Assembly: GCA_037176845.1 (NCBI GenBank)
Contig: JAYKXP010000027.1
Span: forward strand, 186,001-250,000
DNA: 64,000 nucleotides
Direction: 5' to 3'
From: Paramarasmius palmivorus
Taxonomy: Eukaryota > Basidiomycota > Agaricomycetes > Agaricales > Marasmiaceae
How positions within the stretch are numbered: position 1 is the first letter of the stretch; each line of letters opens with the position of its first letter. The translations under genes and the position numbers were made by a program. A model generated the notes under the pieces. The model was not told where the DNA came from, searched no databases, and saw nothing but the letters and a program-made list of their open reading frames with translations. Positions 10,855-22,523 of this stretch are shown here, piece after piece.

Positions 10855-13559
10855 ATGGCCCCCAAATATTCTCATGTCAAGAAACGAACCACGACATCTT
10901 CATCCAAGAAAAATTCTGCAAATTCTCCGAATACCAACAACACAGCAGGAACCCCAACGAACCAGAAAGAAGACCATCAAGGGCATAGCACTCCACATGA
11001 CCGTCGGCAGCATCACCATAATCGTCGACATGGAGCACCAAATCCCCTCGCTGATCGCGGGCTTACCCAGGCAAGGAGTGCCGTCTCGCAACTCGAACGA
11101 ACCATATCCCGAATCCTGCTCCTAAGATATGAACAGGATATTGCGCGTCTATTCTCCACACGGCTGTATACTATTGCCTTGGTACATTTGCCAACGTTTG
11201 TGATGCGCTGCGTCTCTCTCGGAGGTCCAGGATGGGTCGCTCATAACGCTGACTCGGACGAGGTCAAAGACTTCTTCCGAGCTGTCATCAGCATGGACAT
11301 GCGTCAGGCTGGAGAACGTGTGGCAACAAAAAGTATATTGTGGTCGTACACAGCACTCCGGCATTTTGTGAGTAGTCACTATCACCATGCAGCTTGTATT
11401 CATATTCACACGACTCACTGAAGGCACTGTCAAACAATGTCCCAATTTGTCAAAAACGCGGTTTACACTCAGTTCGTCTGTTGCCCCACTATGATGCATT
11501 GAAAGCACATCTGGATACTCTGGAGGCTATGCCTCCTCCAACCTTCTCCAAACCACCTCATCTCGGCCCCTTACACGAGGGACAGGCGGCATTAGAGGAA
11601 GCGTGCGAGATCAAATTTGGCCTTGCCAAAAATAAGATCAAGGACAAGGACAAGAAGGGGAAACAGAATGGTTTCGATTTCCTCAATAATCAAACCATGG
11701 GTGCACCACACGTCCCACCCGAGTGGTCGTCTTTCAAAGATTCATCAGACCCAACGGCCCTCGGAAGCCCGAATTCAACGCCGGAACAAGAAGCCGAATG
11801 GAAGCTTCAGGTCCGGATGGGGTATGAGCGCGTGTCGCAGGTGCTTTGGCGTGTAGCGAAAGAGTTTGATGTACGAGGTTATGGAACCTTATTAAGGGAG
11901 AAGTTGACAACAAAGTGGTGCGATTGCGGATGCTCAACGGATCATTTGGGCGAAGTCTGTGAGCGAACCGTAAGAGAGGACGAGGAGGAACGAAGGAGAT
12001 TCCGTGAGAGAGGAGGCATCAGAGGAAAGGATCCGGAGAAAGAAAACGAGCGTCGTGTCAGAGGACCAACCGGAAAAGGCAAGCAGAGAGAATGGGATGG
12101 TCGGGGTAGCGGCGTGTACGGCTGGGGTACTAAGGATGAGGAAGATATTTGGGAAGTGGAACTCGACTTTGGTGGTGTCGATCCAGAGGAACTAGAAGAA
12201 GGCGTCGAACCGGATATGACCATCAGCGAAGTGATGGAGTTGAGGTACCTCAAAGCTGAACGGGAAAAGGAGGAGGTGTGTTATTTAATTTTCAAACCTT
12301 TCATTTCCATGCAACCTGCGTTCTTCGACCATTATTCATCTGTTTATGCTTGAATTCTGTCTTGTGCTCATTCGTGATCTAGGGGAACCAAGCTTTCCGA
12401 AAAGGCGACTTCCATGCTGCAGTAAAGCACTACGAAGCTGCGCACAACATGGAGCCGGAGCTCCCTCACTATCAGCTCAATCTTGCTGCGGCTCACCTCA
12501 AGCTATCCAAGTTCGTTGTTCCCTGCGTGACAGTATGATTGTAGACTCAACTTCAGGGTTAGCTGGATCGAAGCCGAGAAAGCTTGTACTAAAGCTCTGG
12601 GGCAACATCGAAGTAGTAAAGGCCTTTTCAGACGGGCAAAGGCTAGGAGAATGCTCGATAAGGAAGAGGAGGCAGTTCAAGGTATGTATTATGTGTCCTC
12701 ATGTGGTACTTGTCCCTCATCCCGCTGTATAGATCTACGAACCATCCTCATGATGCAACCTTCTAATACGGAAGCTAGAGCAGAGTTGGCATCGTTGCTG
12801 AACGTTAAACTCGCACCAAAGGCGAAGAAGCCTCCTAAATACCCCGCGTACGATGACACATTTCTCTCGGGCGGAGGTTCTGGGTCTGGCGGTCTATCAA
12901 ACCAGCAGGCGGCGGCGGCGGCGGCGTCTTCGTCTTCCTCGTCTTCCTCCTCGAAACCTACTGCATCCTCGTCTAGCACCTCACATTTCACCGCAGTGAA
13001 ACAGCTTACACCTGAAGAGGAAGAAAACAAGTTACTCGGATTGCCTAGACGAAAACCTTTGAAACCTCTGCCATTCACGAAAACCCCCGCAGATGAGCGT
13101 AAGCTCAAGATTGTACTCTTCCCTGCGTCGTTTGATGCACGTCTACTCGAAGTAGCAGCCATGTTTGGCGGACCGCCTCCTAGTCCCAGCGATTTCGGCT
13201 CGTTCGGGCCTGGTTATAGCCCTGCCTTTAATGCTGGATTCGGAAACGGTTACGGTGGGCCCACGGGTAAAGGGAATGGGTACGCTTTGGGATACGGGTT
13301 CGGTAATCCAGACGAGGAACCCAACCTTGGTAATATCCATGGAAGAAACCTGTACGGGAAACATGGAAGGTGCAGGTGCGGACGAAGCCACGGCAAGAAA
13401 GGCGCTGAGATGACTCAGGAAGAAGAGAAGGCCTTCCGGGAGAAGGAAAAGGAGAGGATCGAGAAGGCGAAGAAGAGACAGAGGGAGATGGAAAAAATGA
13501 GAACGCCTAATGTGATGTACCCCAGCTGGGAGAGGTACATCGTGAAGAGGGCAGACTAA
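10855..13559 (+). CDS. TPR-repeat protein
   Basis: Exons 10855-11367, 11424-12275, 12383-12510, 12557-12681, 12733-13559 give a clean 814-aa frame. The N-terminus is basic, Ser/Asn/His-rich (SSSKKNSANS, HHHNRRH) and probably disordered. The middle has a cysteine cluster (KWCDCGC...CE) and a highly charged stretch. Two to three tetratricopeptide repeats begin at EGNQAFRKGDFHAAVKHYEA (about residue 457), then NLAAAHLKL, IEAEKACTKAL, and a third helix pair ending with TEARAELASLLN. After that come Ala8 and Ser-rich homopolymer runs (12910-12975), a Gly/Asn/Tyr-rich region, a second Cys/His patch (GRCRCGRSHGKK) and a charged C-terminal helix. TPRs imply a protein-protein or co-chaperone role. I do not recognise the specific orthologue. 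Confidence 0.85.
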
Positions 13560-14040
13560 ATATCATCTGCGTTGGTAAAATAATGATCTTATATGACAAT
13601 CTAACAGGATCCCCAACACATGCACCTATCTTTTATCTATCTACGCTAAGGCCGTACATGTTTGTATTCCCTGTAACGTGTACTTGTATCGGCTTATTTA
13701 CTTCAAGCTTAAATCGAATATATGTCCCCATTCTCTAGAGAAGCTGTTCCTTACTCTCTTAGGGTCCAGATAGCAGACACAGAAGCAGTGGTCGTGACGG
13801 AAATTTAGCGCCTACTATTGTCAACGTCTGAGCCGAAGCGAAATTTTTCTTCACCATCATCCATCTCGGGCAGGATATTTCAACGAATTAGCCAGCCGAA
13901 CTTCAGCCAAGGTCTTGCAGTAACGATGAATTTTGCCAGAATTTTGTCCTCGTAACCGAGCCTCTCTGCATATCTACCGACTTTCCGACTGTGATCCTGG
14001 TCAGCGGTCTTACCCAATCCACTACTTCCTCTTGAATAAA
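13560..14040. other. Intergenic region
   Basis: No gene seen. AT-rich 3' flank of the TPR gene to about 13740, then a probable promoter. A frame open from about 13933 into the next gene lacks an ATG in good context before 14041. Confidence 0.5.
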
Positions 14041-15456
14041 ATGGGAGTGAGTAGTCTGTCTGTGCCATTCCTTCCTTCAAACTTATCAATGGTCTCTAGC
14101 AAAAGCTCCAGGAATAGTCTTGCAGGATCATCCAAATCTTCCTCCAGCGAACAAGGGACATCAGCACCTCGGAGCCAACAACCAGGACGGGATGCGATTG
14201 TACTCATTCGGACGTATCTTCCTTCGAGAGACAGCGAACCTTCGGCACCACCTCCTTACTCCCAACTCCTTCGACCAATATGCATTCCTCAGATAAGCCT
14301 GCACCCCAAGTGGGATTCGGCATTCGCTCGAGGGTACAGTCAAGCACTCGCGGACGCCGGAATATCTCAAGAAGATTTTCTCAACTTCATCGATGGGCTT
14401 AATCTTGCAATGGCAGCCAGTCCCCCGCTTCGTGTCGTGGATGTAGCTGGAATAATGTTGAGTTTCGTGTAAGTGTCATCTCTTTGGTCATTTTCTTCTT
14501 ATCTTAACATATGACCAGACCACTTCTCTTGCCAATGTTAGCTGGTGTTATCATCTCAGCAGCCTCGCAAACTAGTATGCGAAAGCTTTCCAAGACTCTT
14601 ACAGATCACTATCTCCGAGCTGCCAATCTCCAGCTCTTCAATCCCAGAGGACTCTCCGTGCGTATCTGTACAACGCGCGCGATGACCAGGATGTTTATTC
14701 AGCAGGATCTACCTACCTCCCAACCTTCCAAACTCAACCGAATGGGACGTTTCGTAGGATCTATGATCCTTCAAACTCCTTTGGTTGGCCAAGTTCTCGA
14801 ACCCTTTATCCGTGCCGTCTCACATAAACCTCCGATTATACAACCTTCTGAAGGTCCGACAAAGAATAGTGCACTCCGGCGTCGTCTAGCACAGACATGG
14901 GACTATGCTGCACCGCTCCAAATTGATGGTATGCCCCCACCACGCGACCCCCCTGAGGGCGTTCGTGCAGCTATGGCTTCATGGGGTGTTAAGTTTGAGA
15001 AAACGCGGCAAGAAAAGGAGGAACAGAAGAATGAGGATCGGCGACGAGCCTTAGCAGCTCAAAGGATGGGAATCGACCTCAGGACCTGGAATCTTCAAGT
15101 TGATGGCGGTATGCGCAGAGAGTACAGTCGACAAGTCAAACAGCATGAAGAAAGAAGATCTGGATCCAGGCCAGGGCTTCTAGGACATGTTTTTGAGTCG
15201 AGAATGACCGAGATGGAGAGGAAGGTTGCAAGTGCTGATTTATTGGAGCATTGGGCAGATGACGGGGTTCTATGGTTAGTGATTATGTCAAGTGAGAATG
15301 GTATGTTTCTCTCTCACAATTTAGGGCAATAGCTGGCTAACGTTGAGTCTAGACGCAAGGATCGAAGGAATCGGCTTAGCAGAGGATCCGGCTGAAGAAC
15401 AGACTGGCGAATACACCTGGCGTTCAGATATAGGATACGGGGAGACAACATCTTGA
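14041..15456 (+). CDS. Uncharacterised conserved-looking fungal protein
   Basis: Exons 14041-14468, 14519-15300, 15353-15456 give a clean 437-aa frame. A Ser-rich N-terminus is followed by a segment with PPPYSQLLRPICIPQI and a helix (WDSAFARGYSQALADAGIS). A hydrophobic pair spans the first intron (VAGIMLSFV / PLLLPMLAGVIISAASQ) and could be a membrane hairpin. Then comes LTDHYLRAANLQLFNPRGL, a basic coiled-coil-like stretch (EKTRQEKEEQKNEDRRRALA), and an acidic tail. The layout resembles a widespread group of fungal proteins of unknown function, but I cannot name the family. The start could instead be the ATG at 14092. It marks the last ordinary gene before the metabolic genes begin. Confidence 0.75.
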
Positions 15457-15871
15457 AGACGAAATGTATGGCTCTGAGACATTTCAAGGAATGCGAAGAC
15501 GTGCGTCTTGGAGGTCATTCATACGCTGTTTCCGACTCAAATTGTACATTACATGTCCTTTGCCCACTCAATACGATCTCCAGCTCATCACCGTTTGCCT
15601 CTACCAGAATCCCAATGGAGAGCCGCGGACCATGCCGCCCAAATACCGTCTGACATTGACGCGCCGAATCCCTCACAAGGAAAGGCGGTGACGTAATACC
15701 GCGATGAATACTCTGTTGATGGGAAGGGGCGAAAGCACTCGGTCGCAATCAGTGTTGGATGCGGCCGATGCAGATATCAATTATTAGCCACAGGAGCGAA
15801 TGCCTGCCCTGGACATAAAAACAGTTCTCGATGCCTCCGAAAATCCACTCATTCACATCTCCTAGACAACC
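15457..15871. promoter_or_regulatory. Upstream region of the first Baeyer-Villiger monooxygenase
   Basis: No coding sequence recognised. A TATA-like ACATAAAAAC lies about 57 bp before the ATG at 15872. Confidence 0.4.
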
Positions 15872-17849
15872 ATGGCCGACGCTTCTGCACTTCCTCAGCT
15901 CTCAGCTCCTTTAGACACCGCATCAATTCAACAAAAGTACGAAGAGGAGCGTGCTAAACGTCTTCGTCACTCTCAAGGTCTTGGCCAGTTTGTCGACATC
16001 CACGCGTCAGAGTACAGTCACCTCGCAGATGACATTTGGGCCGATCATGCTGCATTGAACGCTCGGGCGACACCTCTGAAGGACGGTGACTCGCCAAAGG
16101 TTCTTATTCTGGGTGCAGGATACGGTGGACTTTACTTTGCAGTTCGCCTGATCCAGGCAGGGTTCAAGGCAGAGGACATTAGGCTTGTTGATGTTGCTGG
16201 TGGATTCGGTGGTACGTGGTACTGGAACCGATACCCTGGTGAGTAAACAGCTACGATTGTCGCATCTCCTCAATTAACGTTCTCGTTTGATAGGCTTCAT
16301 GTGTGATGTCGAGAGTTACATCTACATGCCTTTGCTCGAGGAGACAGGTTACATGCCAAAGCACAGATATGCTTATTCCCCCGAACTTCGCCTTCACGCA
16401 GAGCGCATCGCAGAACAGTGGAATCTCACTGACAAGGCGCTATTCCGTGGCAAGGTGAAGACTTTGGATTGGGAGGACTCCACCAACAAGTGGCGTGTCA
16501 CCATCGACGAATACAGAGGTCCCTCCGAGGAAATGAGGCACTTGACTGTCCACTCACAATTCGTCATGCTCGCCTTCGGTGTCCTCAACTTCCCCCAGAT
16601 TCCCAAGATTCCGGGAATGGAGAACTTCAAAGGAAACATGTTCCACACCTCCCGATGGAATTACTCCTACACAGGCGGTACCTATGACGATTGGACTCTG
16701 TCTAATCTCAAGGACAAACGCGTCGGCATTATCGGCACCGGTGCAACTGCCATCCAAGTCGTACCCGAGCTCGGCAAATGGGGCAAGGAGGTCTATGTCT
16801 TCCAACGTACACCTTCCTCCGTCGACATTCGTGGTCAGCGTGCGACCGATCCTGAGGTTTGGAAGAAGGAGATCGCTTACAAGAAGGGCTGGCAGCGAGA
16901 GCGTCAGCTTAACTGGGCTTCCTACGTTTCCGGCACCCCAGACGGTCCTAACATGGTCGCTGATGGCTGGACCACTTCTGCTGGGTACTCTGCCATCGTT
17001 GGTGGCAACAAGTATGGTGTCATCACCCCAGAGAAACTCGTTCAGTTTGTCAACGACTTGAACGAGATGGATACCGAACGCGCTGCCAGAGTTCGTGCTA
17101 GGGTCGACGAAGTTGTCAAAGACCCTGAGTTGGCCGAGAAGCTCAAAGCTTGGTACCCGGTGTGGTGCAAACGACCCTGCTTCCACGACGAATACCTCCA
17201 AACCTTCAACAAGCCCAACGTCACCCTCGTGGACACCGACGGTAAAGGTGTCGAGAGTTTCACCGAGAACGGTATCATCGCTAACGGAAAGGAGCACCCC
17301 ATCGACGTACTTGTTCTTGCTACTGGATTCCGGCCCTTCGGAAGCGGCAGTGGTTCCCCGGCCTGGAGAGCTAACTTGGTTATTCGTGGTCGCAACGGCC
17401 TTGACATGGAAGAGAAGTGGGGACGAGGCGTAGCGACTTTGCATGGAGTCTTCACTCGTGACTTCCCGAACCTCTTCTTCCCTGGACCTATCCAAACCGG
17501 TCACACTGCCAACCAAGTCTTCAATCTTGACGTCGCAACAACACATATTGCCCACATCATTTCTGAGGGGTTGAAGAGGGGAAGCGTCATGGAGCCAACC
17601 ACAGAGGCTGAGGAGCACTGGGCAGTGGAGACGATGATTAGAACCGCAACCGTGGCGGCAGTCGCTGGGTGCACACCAGGTTATATGAACTTGGAAGGAG
17701 AGCTAGCCAAACTGACGCAGGCTCCCATGGAGCTCCAGATGAAGGCAGCTCGTGGTGCAAACTGGGGTGAAGGAATTCACAGTTACATTCAGCGTCTTGA
17801 AGAATGGCAGGCAAAGGGTGGTCTCGAAGGTGTTGAAGTTACTGCTTAG
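15872..17849 (+). CDS. Baeyer-Villiger-type flavin monooxygenase 1
   Basis: Class B FAD/NADPH monooxygenase, inserting oxygen next to a ketone to give an ester or lactone. Exons 15872-16238 and 16294-17849, 640 aa. The FAD Rossmann motif is [15 protein letters not shown] (about residues 75-90). Next comes [19 protein letters not shown] (split by the intron; the usual sequence is YPGA/x-CDVES). The fingerprint [13 protein letters not shown] follows (FxGxxxHxxxW, with Asn where Pro/Asp is common). The NADPH Rossmann motif is [16 protein letters not shown]. An ATGF motif lies near residue 485. The roughly 70-residue N-terminal extension before the first Rossmann fold fits longer fungal type I enzymes. 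It is separated from the terpene synthase by an F-box gene, so membership of the cluster is probable rather than certain. Confidence 0.93.
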
Positions 17850-18064
17850 AGAATCGTATGTGCTATGTAAACCGTGTACTCTAGTTAGATTATAGACTCT
17901 GATAATTTATCTATTTACTTAGCCTCACAGAACGATGGTCCAATGTAAAGACTCGCCTAGAACAAATACTATTTTAGCGGTAGTACATACAAGGGAAAAT
18001 AATATAAATCAACATGAGTCGCAATCGTCCATACCAGCCGTCCGTAGCCTGTAAACTTCCAAAA

Positions 18065-19421
18065 TCAATGCCATCCATACATCTCATCGAAGCACAGGCT
18101 GCGATCCCCCAGGTCGTCCACTTCTGATACAACATCCAGCTTCCTCGGGGAGAATATGTCCTCAACATGCCTCTGAGCCGTGTCTGGATTGGCAATGTAA
18201 GCCACCGCGGGCATCGTTACTTTGACTATGACCTTGACCTCCACGGAACGAAGACCATCAGTCGTGGCCAGCTCGCTAGCGAGCTGGCGCCAAGGCGCTG
18301 TATCCCACAGAAGATGATCCCATTCGACGATAAAGTCGATCTTTCGCAGTTTGTCACTTCGCAAAGTGGAAATCGTACGACGAATGATTGGCAAAAGGGC
18401 GGCAAAAGCATCGTGGGTATTCCCAGGAAGTGAGAGGGCAATGTGAATCTTGAGGTGCTCCAGTTTTGTGAAGTTTGATAGTTCGTACCAATCTACCAGA
18501 GCGAGGTCAGCATACCTATAATGATGAAGGCTTCAGAAACGTACATAGACCAGATGCCACCTCCGTTTCATAAGGTTCATCTTCACTAAACCCAATGAAG
18601 AGGGCTTTGGCTTGCGAAAGGTTTTCAGCGGCCGAAACGATGCGCCGGGTCTGTTCGGTATAAATGGCGGCGTGATCCAAGGCGAGAGGCCGATGCATCG
18701 AGAGCCAGTTGGTGAACATGCTAACAGCACGTGAAGAGAACCGAAGAATGCTGATGTTGAAAGAACGCAACGCCTGGGAAAGAGTGTACTGTGTGAGGTC
18801 TAGAGGCCCGGATATCCCATCGTGATCTGCAGCAACGTCCAGGTAAACTGTGTTTACACCCAAAACCTGGAGATTTCGGAACGAGCTGATGAGTGGAATG
18901 AGAGTTTCACCGATTTCGACGGCCAGATGAAGATGAAGGACAGTGAGGTTGGGTTGCCGTTCTCCACCAAGAAGGTTCGTGAGGTCTGAGCACCTCAAGA
19001 GGTTCTCGCAACCTATCTTCGTGTCTGTCTCTATTACAAGCGATCTGAGGTCACGAGTTCCTTGCAAGATACGTCCCAATTCTGTAATATGTGCTTCTGG
19101 AGCGCCTGCAGACATTGCTTCCTCAGGATCCAGCGAAACGATGAGGTGTCTGGATAAGGGGAGGAGAGCGTTGTTGCGTCGAGCGACTTCGACGACTTGG
19201 TTGAATGTTTCGGTGTCACCAAGTTGAATCTGGACAGGCTCCATTTGAAGGAAATGTTGTACTGCCATTTCGCGCCAAACCGTGCAAACAAATCCGAATG
19301 AACGCATGAGCTCTCTGGGATTGTTTTCGCCGGCCAGGCGTAGAATGTGGTCCACTAACTCCCGGGGTAGACGACAGTGCATGTCCGGGGGATCTCCTTC
19401 GGAGGGCTGTTGGCGAGCCAT
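18065..19421 (-). CDS. F-box protein with degenerate leucine-rich repeats
   Basis: Two exons, 19421-18545 and 18492-18065, 434 aa. The ATG at 19421 is preceded by a TATATAAAG box at about 19472-19480. The F-box lies near residues 12-50 (CRLPRELVDHILRLA...FVCTVWREMA) and should bind Skp1 in an SCF ubiquitin ligase. The rest is a Leu-rich C-terminal region of the style common to mushroom F-box proteins (NLTVLHLHLAV, FRNLQVLGVNTVYLDV), probably the substrate-binding part. Such proteins are greatly expanded and fast-evolving in Agaricomycetes. Location between BVMO 1 and the terpene synthase is probably incidental. Confidence 0.85.
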
Positions 19422-20896
19422 GATAATCGATGGATGGGGTGAATGGGGGAACAGGAACACATCGATCCTCACTTTATATAGGGCACAAGAACAGCGGTTC
19501 GAGGAAACAATGGCCAGAGTTACGGAAGCGACATCCTAAAATGTTCCATAGCAGGACCCCTGATTATAAGTGTGGGTGCCGTTCGGGGGTTTGGACAAAA
19601 AATGGGTGTAGAGAGCCTAAAAGCCGTTGGAAGTTTGGACAAAACTTGGCCCGCCGCAGGCGGAAGCCGGAGCTTGGTTTGGACAAGAATGGGTGCCAAC
19701 GGGAACTATTGTCCACCCCGAGGGGAAATTTGCGCTGATTTTGGACGATTTTTAGGTGGCCGTTACGTTGGTTTGGACAAAATTGGCCCCAAGAACAATG
19801 CCATTCGGTTGTTTGGACAAAAAGTGGTCAAGTGGGCCCCAAAACCGGTTTGGACAAAAAGTCGCATTTCTCCCAGAACTTCCGAACGACCTCGTCGCCT
19901 ATAATCAGGGGTCCTTCCATAGCTACATGCAATGCCACTGGTTGTCGCCTCGGCTCGGCTAGTAGCTGACAGCTATTGTTGCGGTAGCTGCGCAGAGAGT
20001 TTGGCCTTCGCCTCGTGATCCATTGGCCCAGTATCGAAAGTAATGGAAAATGGAAAGGTGCAGTACAGTGTATGTCTCCAGCATCTCCCTCTTGGATGAT
20101 ATTATCATTCGGAGGGGTCTTGATAGTGTTGAGGGATACATCTTGCATGGTGTGTCAGAAGGATTCGGCAAAGGTAGTGATTCACCTACAAGATGTTTCT
20201 CAGAGTGGCACCATGCAAGTGCCATATCCGACGCAATCGTATTTGCCTTTAGGACAATGCACTATGCCAAGAGTGTGGTCTGGTAGCCAGCGAACTTGTT
20301 GGCAACGAAATACAATGCTTCAACGCCGAAAAAGGGCACTATGTTGCAAAGTCGTTGATAGATAGTGTTATGAAAACGGTTGGCCTATTCGGGATTGAGA
20401 GGTTCTGTGATTGAAATTGATTGCCAAAAAGTGTGCCAAACTCTATTTTGTGAACTTGAAAACTTCATTCTGGTTTTGTGTGTATCAAGTTTCTTCAAAT
20501 TGGTTAGAATTAGTCAAGGAACATTTAAGAATGGCCTTATCAGCGCACCTCACAGGCTCCATTACTTCAGGATTTTTTCCCTAAAAATGTGCTCTGGAAG
20601 CGGAATCTCGCCTCCGTTTTCTGAAGTCGCGTATGCGCAGTGGGAAATGGGAGTCGCAATTTGAGTGGAGAGCGAATGGTAGGCACGTGCCACGTGGGGA
20701 TCCCTGCTCCTCCGGCCCGAAATCCGGAGAGTGTTGTCCACGAATTCAAATGCGGACTTCAATGTTTTCATGAATTCAACATGAATCTATAACAGAATTA
20801 CATTGATAGGAATTGTTTACAAGCTGAAGACATAAAATACGTGTATAATAAAAATTGTTTCTCGATGAAACCAGCTCTAATGATCCAATGAAAAGT
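19422..20896. other. Long non-coding stretch with repeat array and E-box pair
   Basis: No convincing gene in about 1.5 kb. It contains the F-box promoter, a TTTGGACAA repeat array (listed separately), and at about 20682-20698 a tight pair of CACGTG/CCACGTGG-like E-box sequences near the 3' side of the terpene synthase. The rest is unassigned. Confidence 0.5.
19590..19862 (+). repeat. Spaced array of TTTGGACAA(A) motifs
   Basis: Seven copies of TTTGGACAAAA or close variants start near 19590, 19634, 19678, 19738 (variant TTTTGGACGA), 19772, 19812 and 19849. Spacing is 34-60 bp, mostly 37-44. The sequence between copies is not itself obviously repeated. The core TTTG..CAAA is near-palindromic. 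Confidence 0.75.
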
Positions 20897-22523
20897 TTAC
20901 AGGGAAACATCGTTGTCGAGGAAAGGGACAGCGCAAGGGTGGAACGCCATGTCCTTGTCAATATAGATTGTTACTTGAGGAAGGGGATGGTTGACAGGGT
21001 CGATGTTGTACCTCTTAGTCTGTAAAATTGTCAGGAGACCCGAGGTTACCGAGGTTGCAGTCATTAACTCACCACGAGGGACCACCACGCCTTTAGAGAT
21101 CGATGTCAGCCATTGTGTCGAAGCGGAAGTATGAAGAAGACTGCACATACATTACCACCCATTCCATAAGGGATGTTGTAAACGAGTTTACGTATATCTT
21201 CCTTCTTTCCGAGGACAGGATCGTCGAGGACGGCGAGAGCAGCCTTGCGGTATTCAAGTTCTGATTTCCTGATTTCCAGGCGAATCTTGGTTTCGGCTTG
21301 TTCAGCGGTCAAACCGTCGTTACGTTGCAAAAGAGTCAAGACTGGTAAGGAAGTTAGTAACCAGTACAAATATCAAGCACAGTAGACTCACTGTTGTTAG
21401 TTGCGGTATCAGTCACGTACTCCCTAAAAATGCGCAGCGGTGAGCGACGAGGAAAAGGAATAGCAAGTCCGTATCTTACTTCGTGTAGCTGATGAGGTCA
21501 TTGGTGTATGCGACATGGACTATGGGCGGGATGAATAGGCGATCTTGTGAAGAATGAACATAGTACTTACAGCCAGCGATATCCTCGAGGCGCTGAATGA
21601 GGGGATGGTGGAGCTCCTCGTCGGTGAGATTGATACCGAGACCATATCTGAGACAAGCCCACATGAAGTACTGGAAGACCAAAGGTCAGCAACGTATAGG
21701 TTCTTCGTGAAGGGTTGGCACGAACCGCGCCGACATTAGTCCTGCGTGCAGCAACGTATTGGTCAAACGATTCATAAGGAATCTGTCCGTGGGAGCTGGT
21801 AGAGGTGCGTTAGCGCACACGGACTGCAATGCATATTGCAACACTTACTCGAAATATTCGTGTGTAATTCTGGCGAACTGACGGAAGCTAACAGGATCAC
21901 TAGTATCCTCAATTGCTCTCCAGCACTTGTCAATGGCGATTTCCGCGTAATTATCGTCTGGTTTCTGGGAAGCACGGCTTAGAAACGCATAACCCGAGGA
22001 AAATGTATTTGACGAACCCTCGAACCATCAGTAAGCGCCTTGAGGATGGGGAGAAGGTGAAGGTTGCGATGACGGTCGAGATCCTCGTCCAACACGAACA
22101 GGAGAGTGATCAAACGACAGATCCAGAGAAGTCGTTCACGATCGGAGAAAGGGAAACCTAATGTTGGGTATAAATAATAAGGGGGTGAGAAAGGCGATTT
22201 CGTGAACGTACACATCGAGGAAAACTCGGCGAGCTGACTGTTCATGAGATAGTCTTTGACCTCAAGATCTTCGAATTCCCAGTGCTCCAAGACCCATTGA
22301 TCGTTTTCTGTTGTGAGAATAAGTGATGATCAGATCGTACGCCAACAATGAATTCACCTTGTTCAAGGCGCCTCCAATCCGGGTGGTCGCGAGCAAGTGG
22401 GAACTTCGGTCCAAAGAGAGACTCCATGGTTGGTCCCTTTGCCCATTTCTTGAGCTCCAGCTTAGTAGGAGCAGTGACCTGCGTGTTGAAGCTGGCATCG
22501 GACTCGGTATCGCTGGAAGACAT
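20897..22523 (-). CDS. Class I terpene synthase (probable sesquiterpene cyclase)
   Basis: Predicted to ionise farnesyl diphosphate and cyclise it; cytosolic and Mg-dependent. The ATG at 22523 has a TATAAAG box about 40 bp upstream. Many short exons include 22523-22358 and one beginning at 22307. Motifs in order: an N-terminal region with HPDWRRLEQ; the helix LLFVLDEDLD carrying the aspartate-rich motif DEDLD (fits D-D/E-x-x-D); FARITHEYF; AYTNDLISYTKE, the NSE triad in full (N, S at +4, E at +8, with the final E across an intron); and AWWSLVTKRY with the diphosphate-sensing RY pair. The frame closes at TAA 20899-20897. Overall size of roughly 380 aa fits fungal sesquiterpene synthases. All catalytic motifs appear intact. 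The product cannot be predicted from sequence alone. This is the only skeleton-forming enzyme seen in the window. Confidence 0.88.

Noticed and set aside
16554..17618. Long minus-strand open frame opposite BVMO 1
   Set aside because: A mirror of the codon bias of the real gene; BVMO motifs are all on the plus strand.
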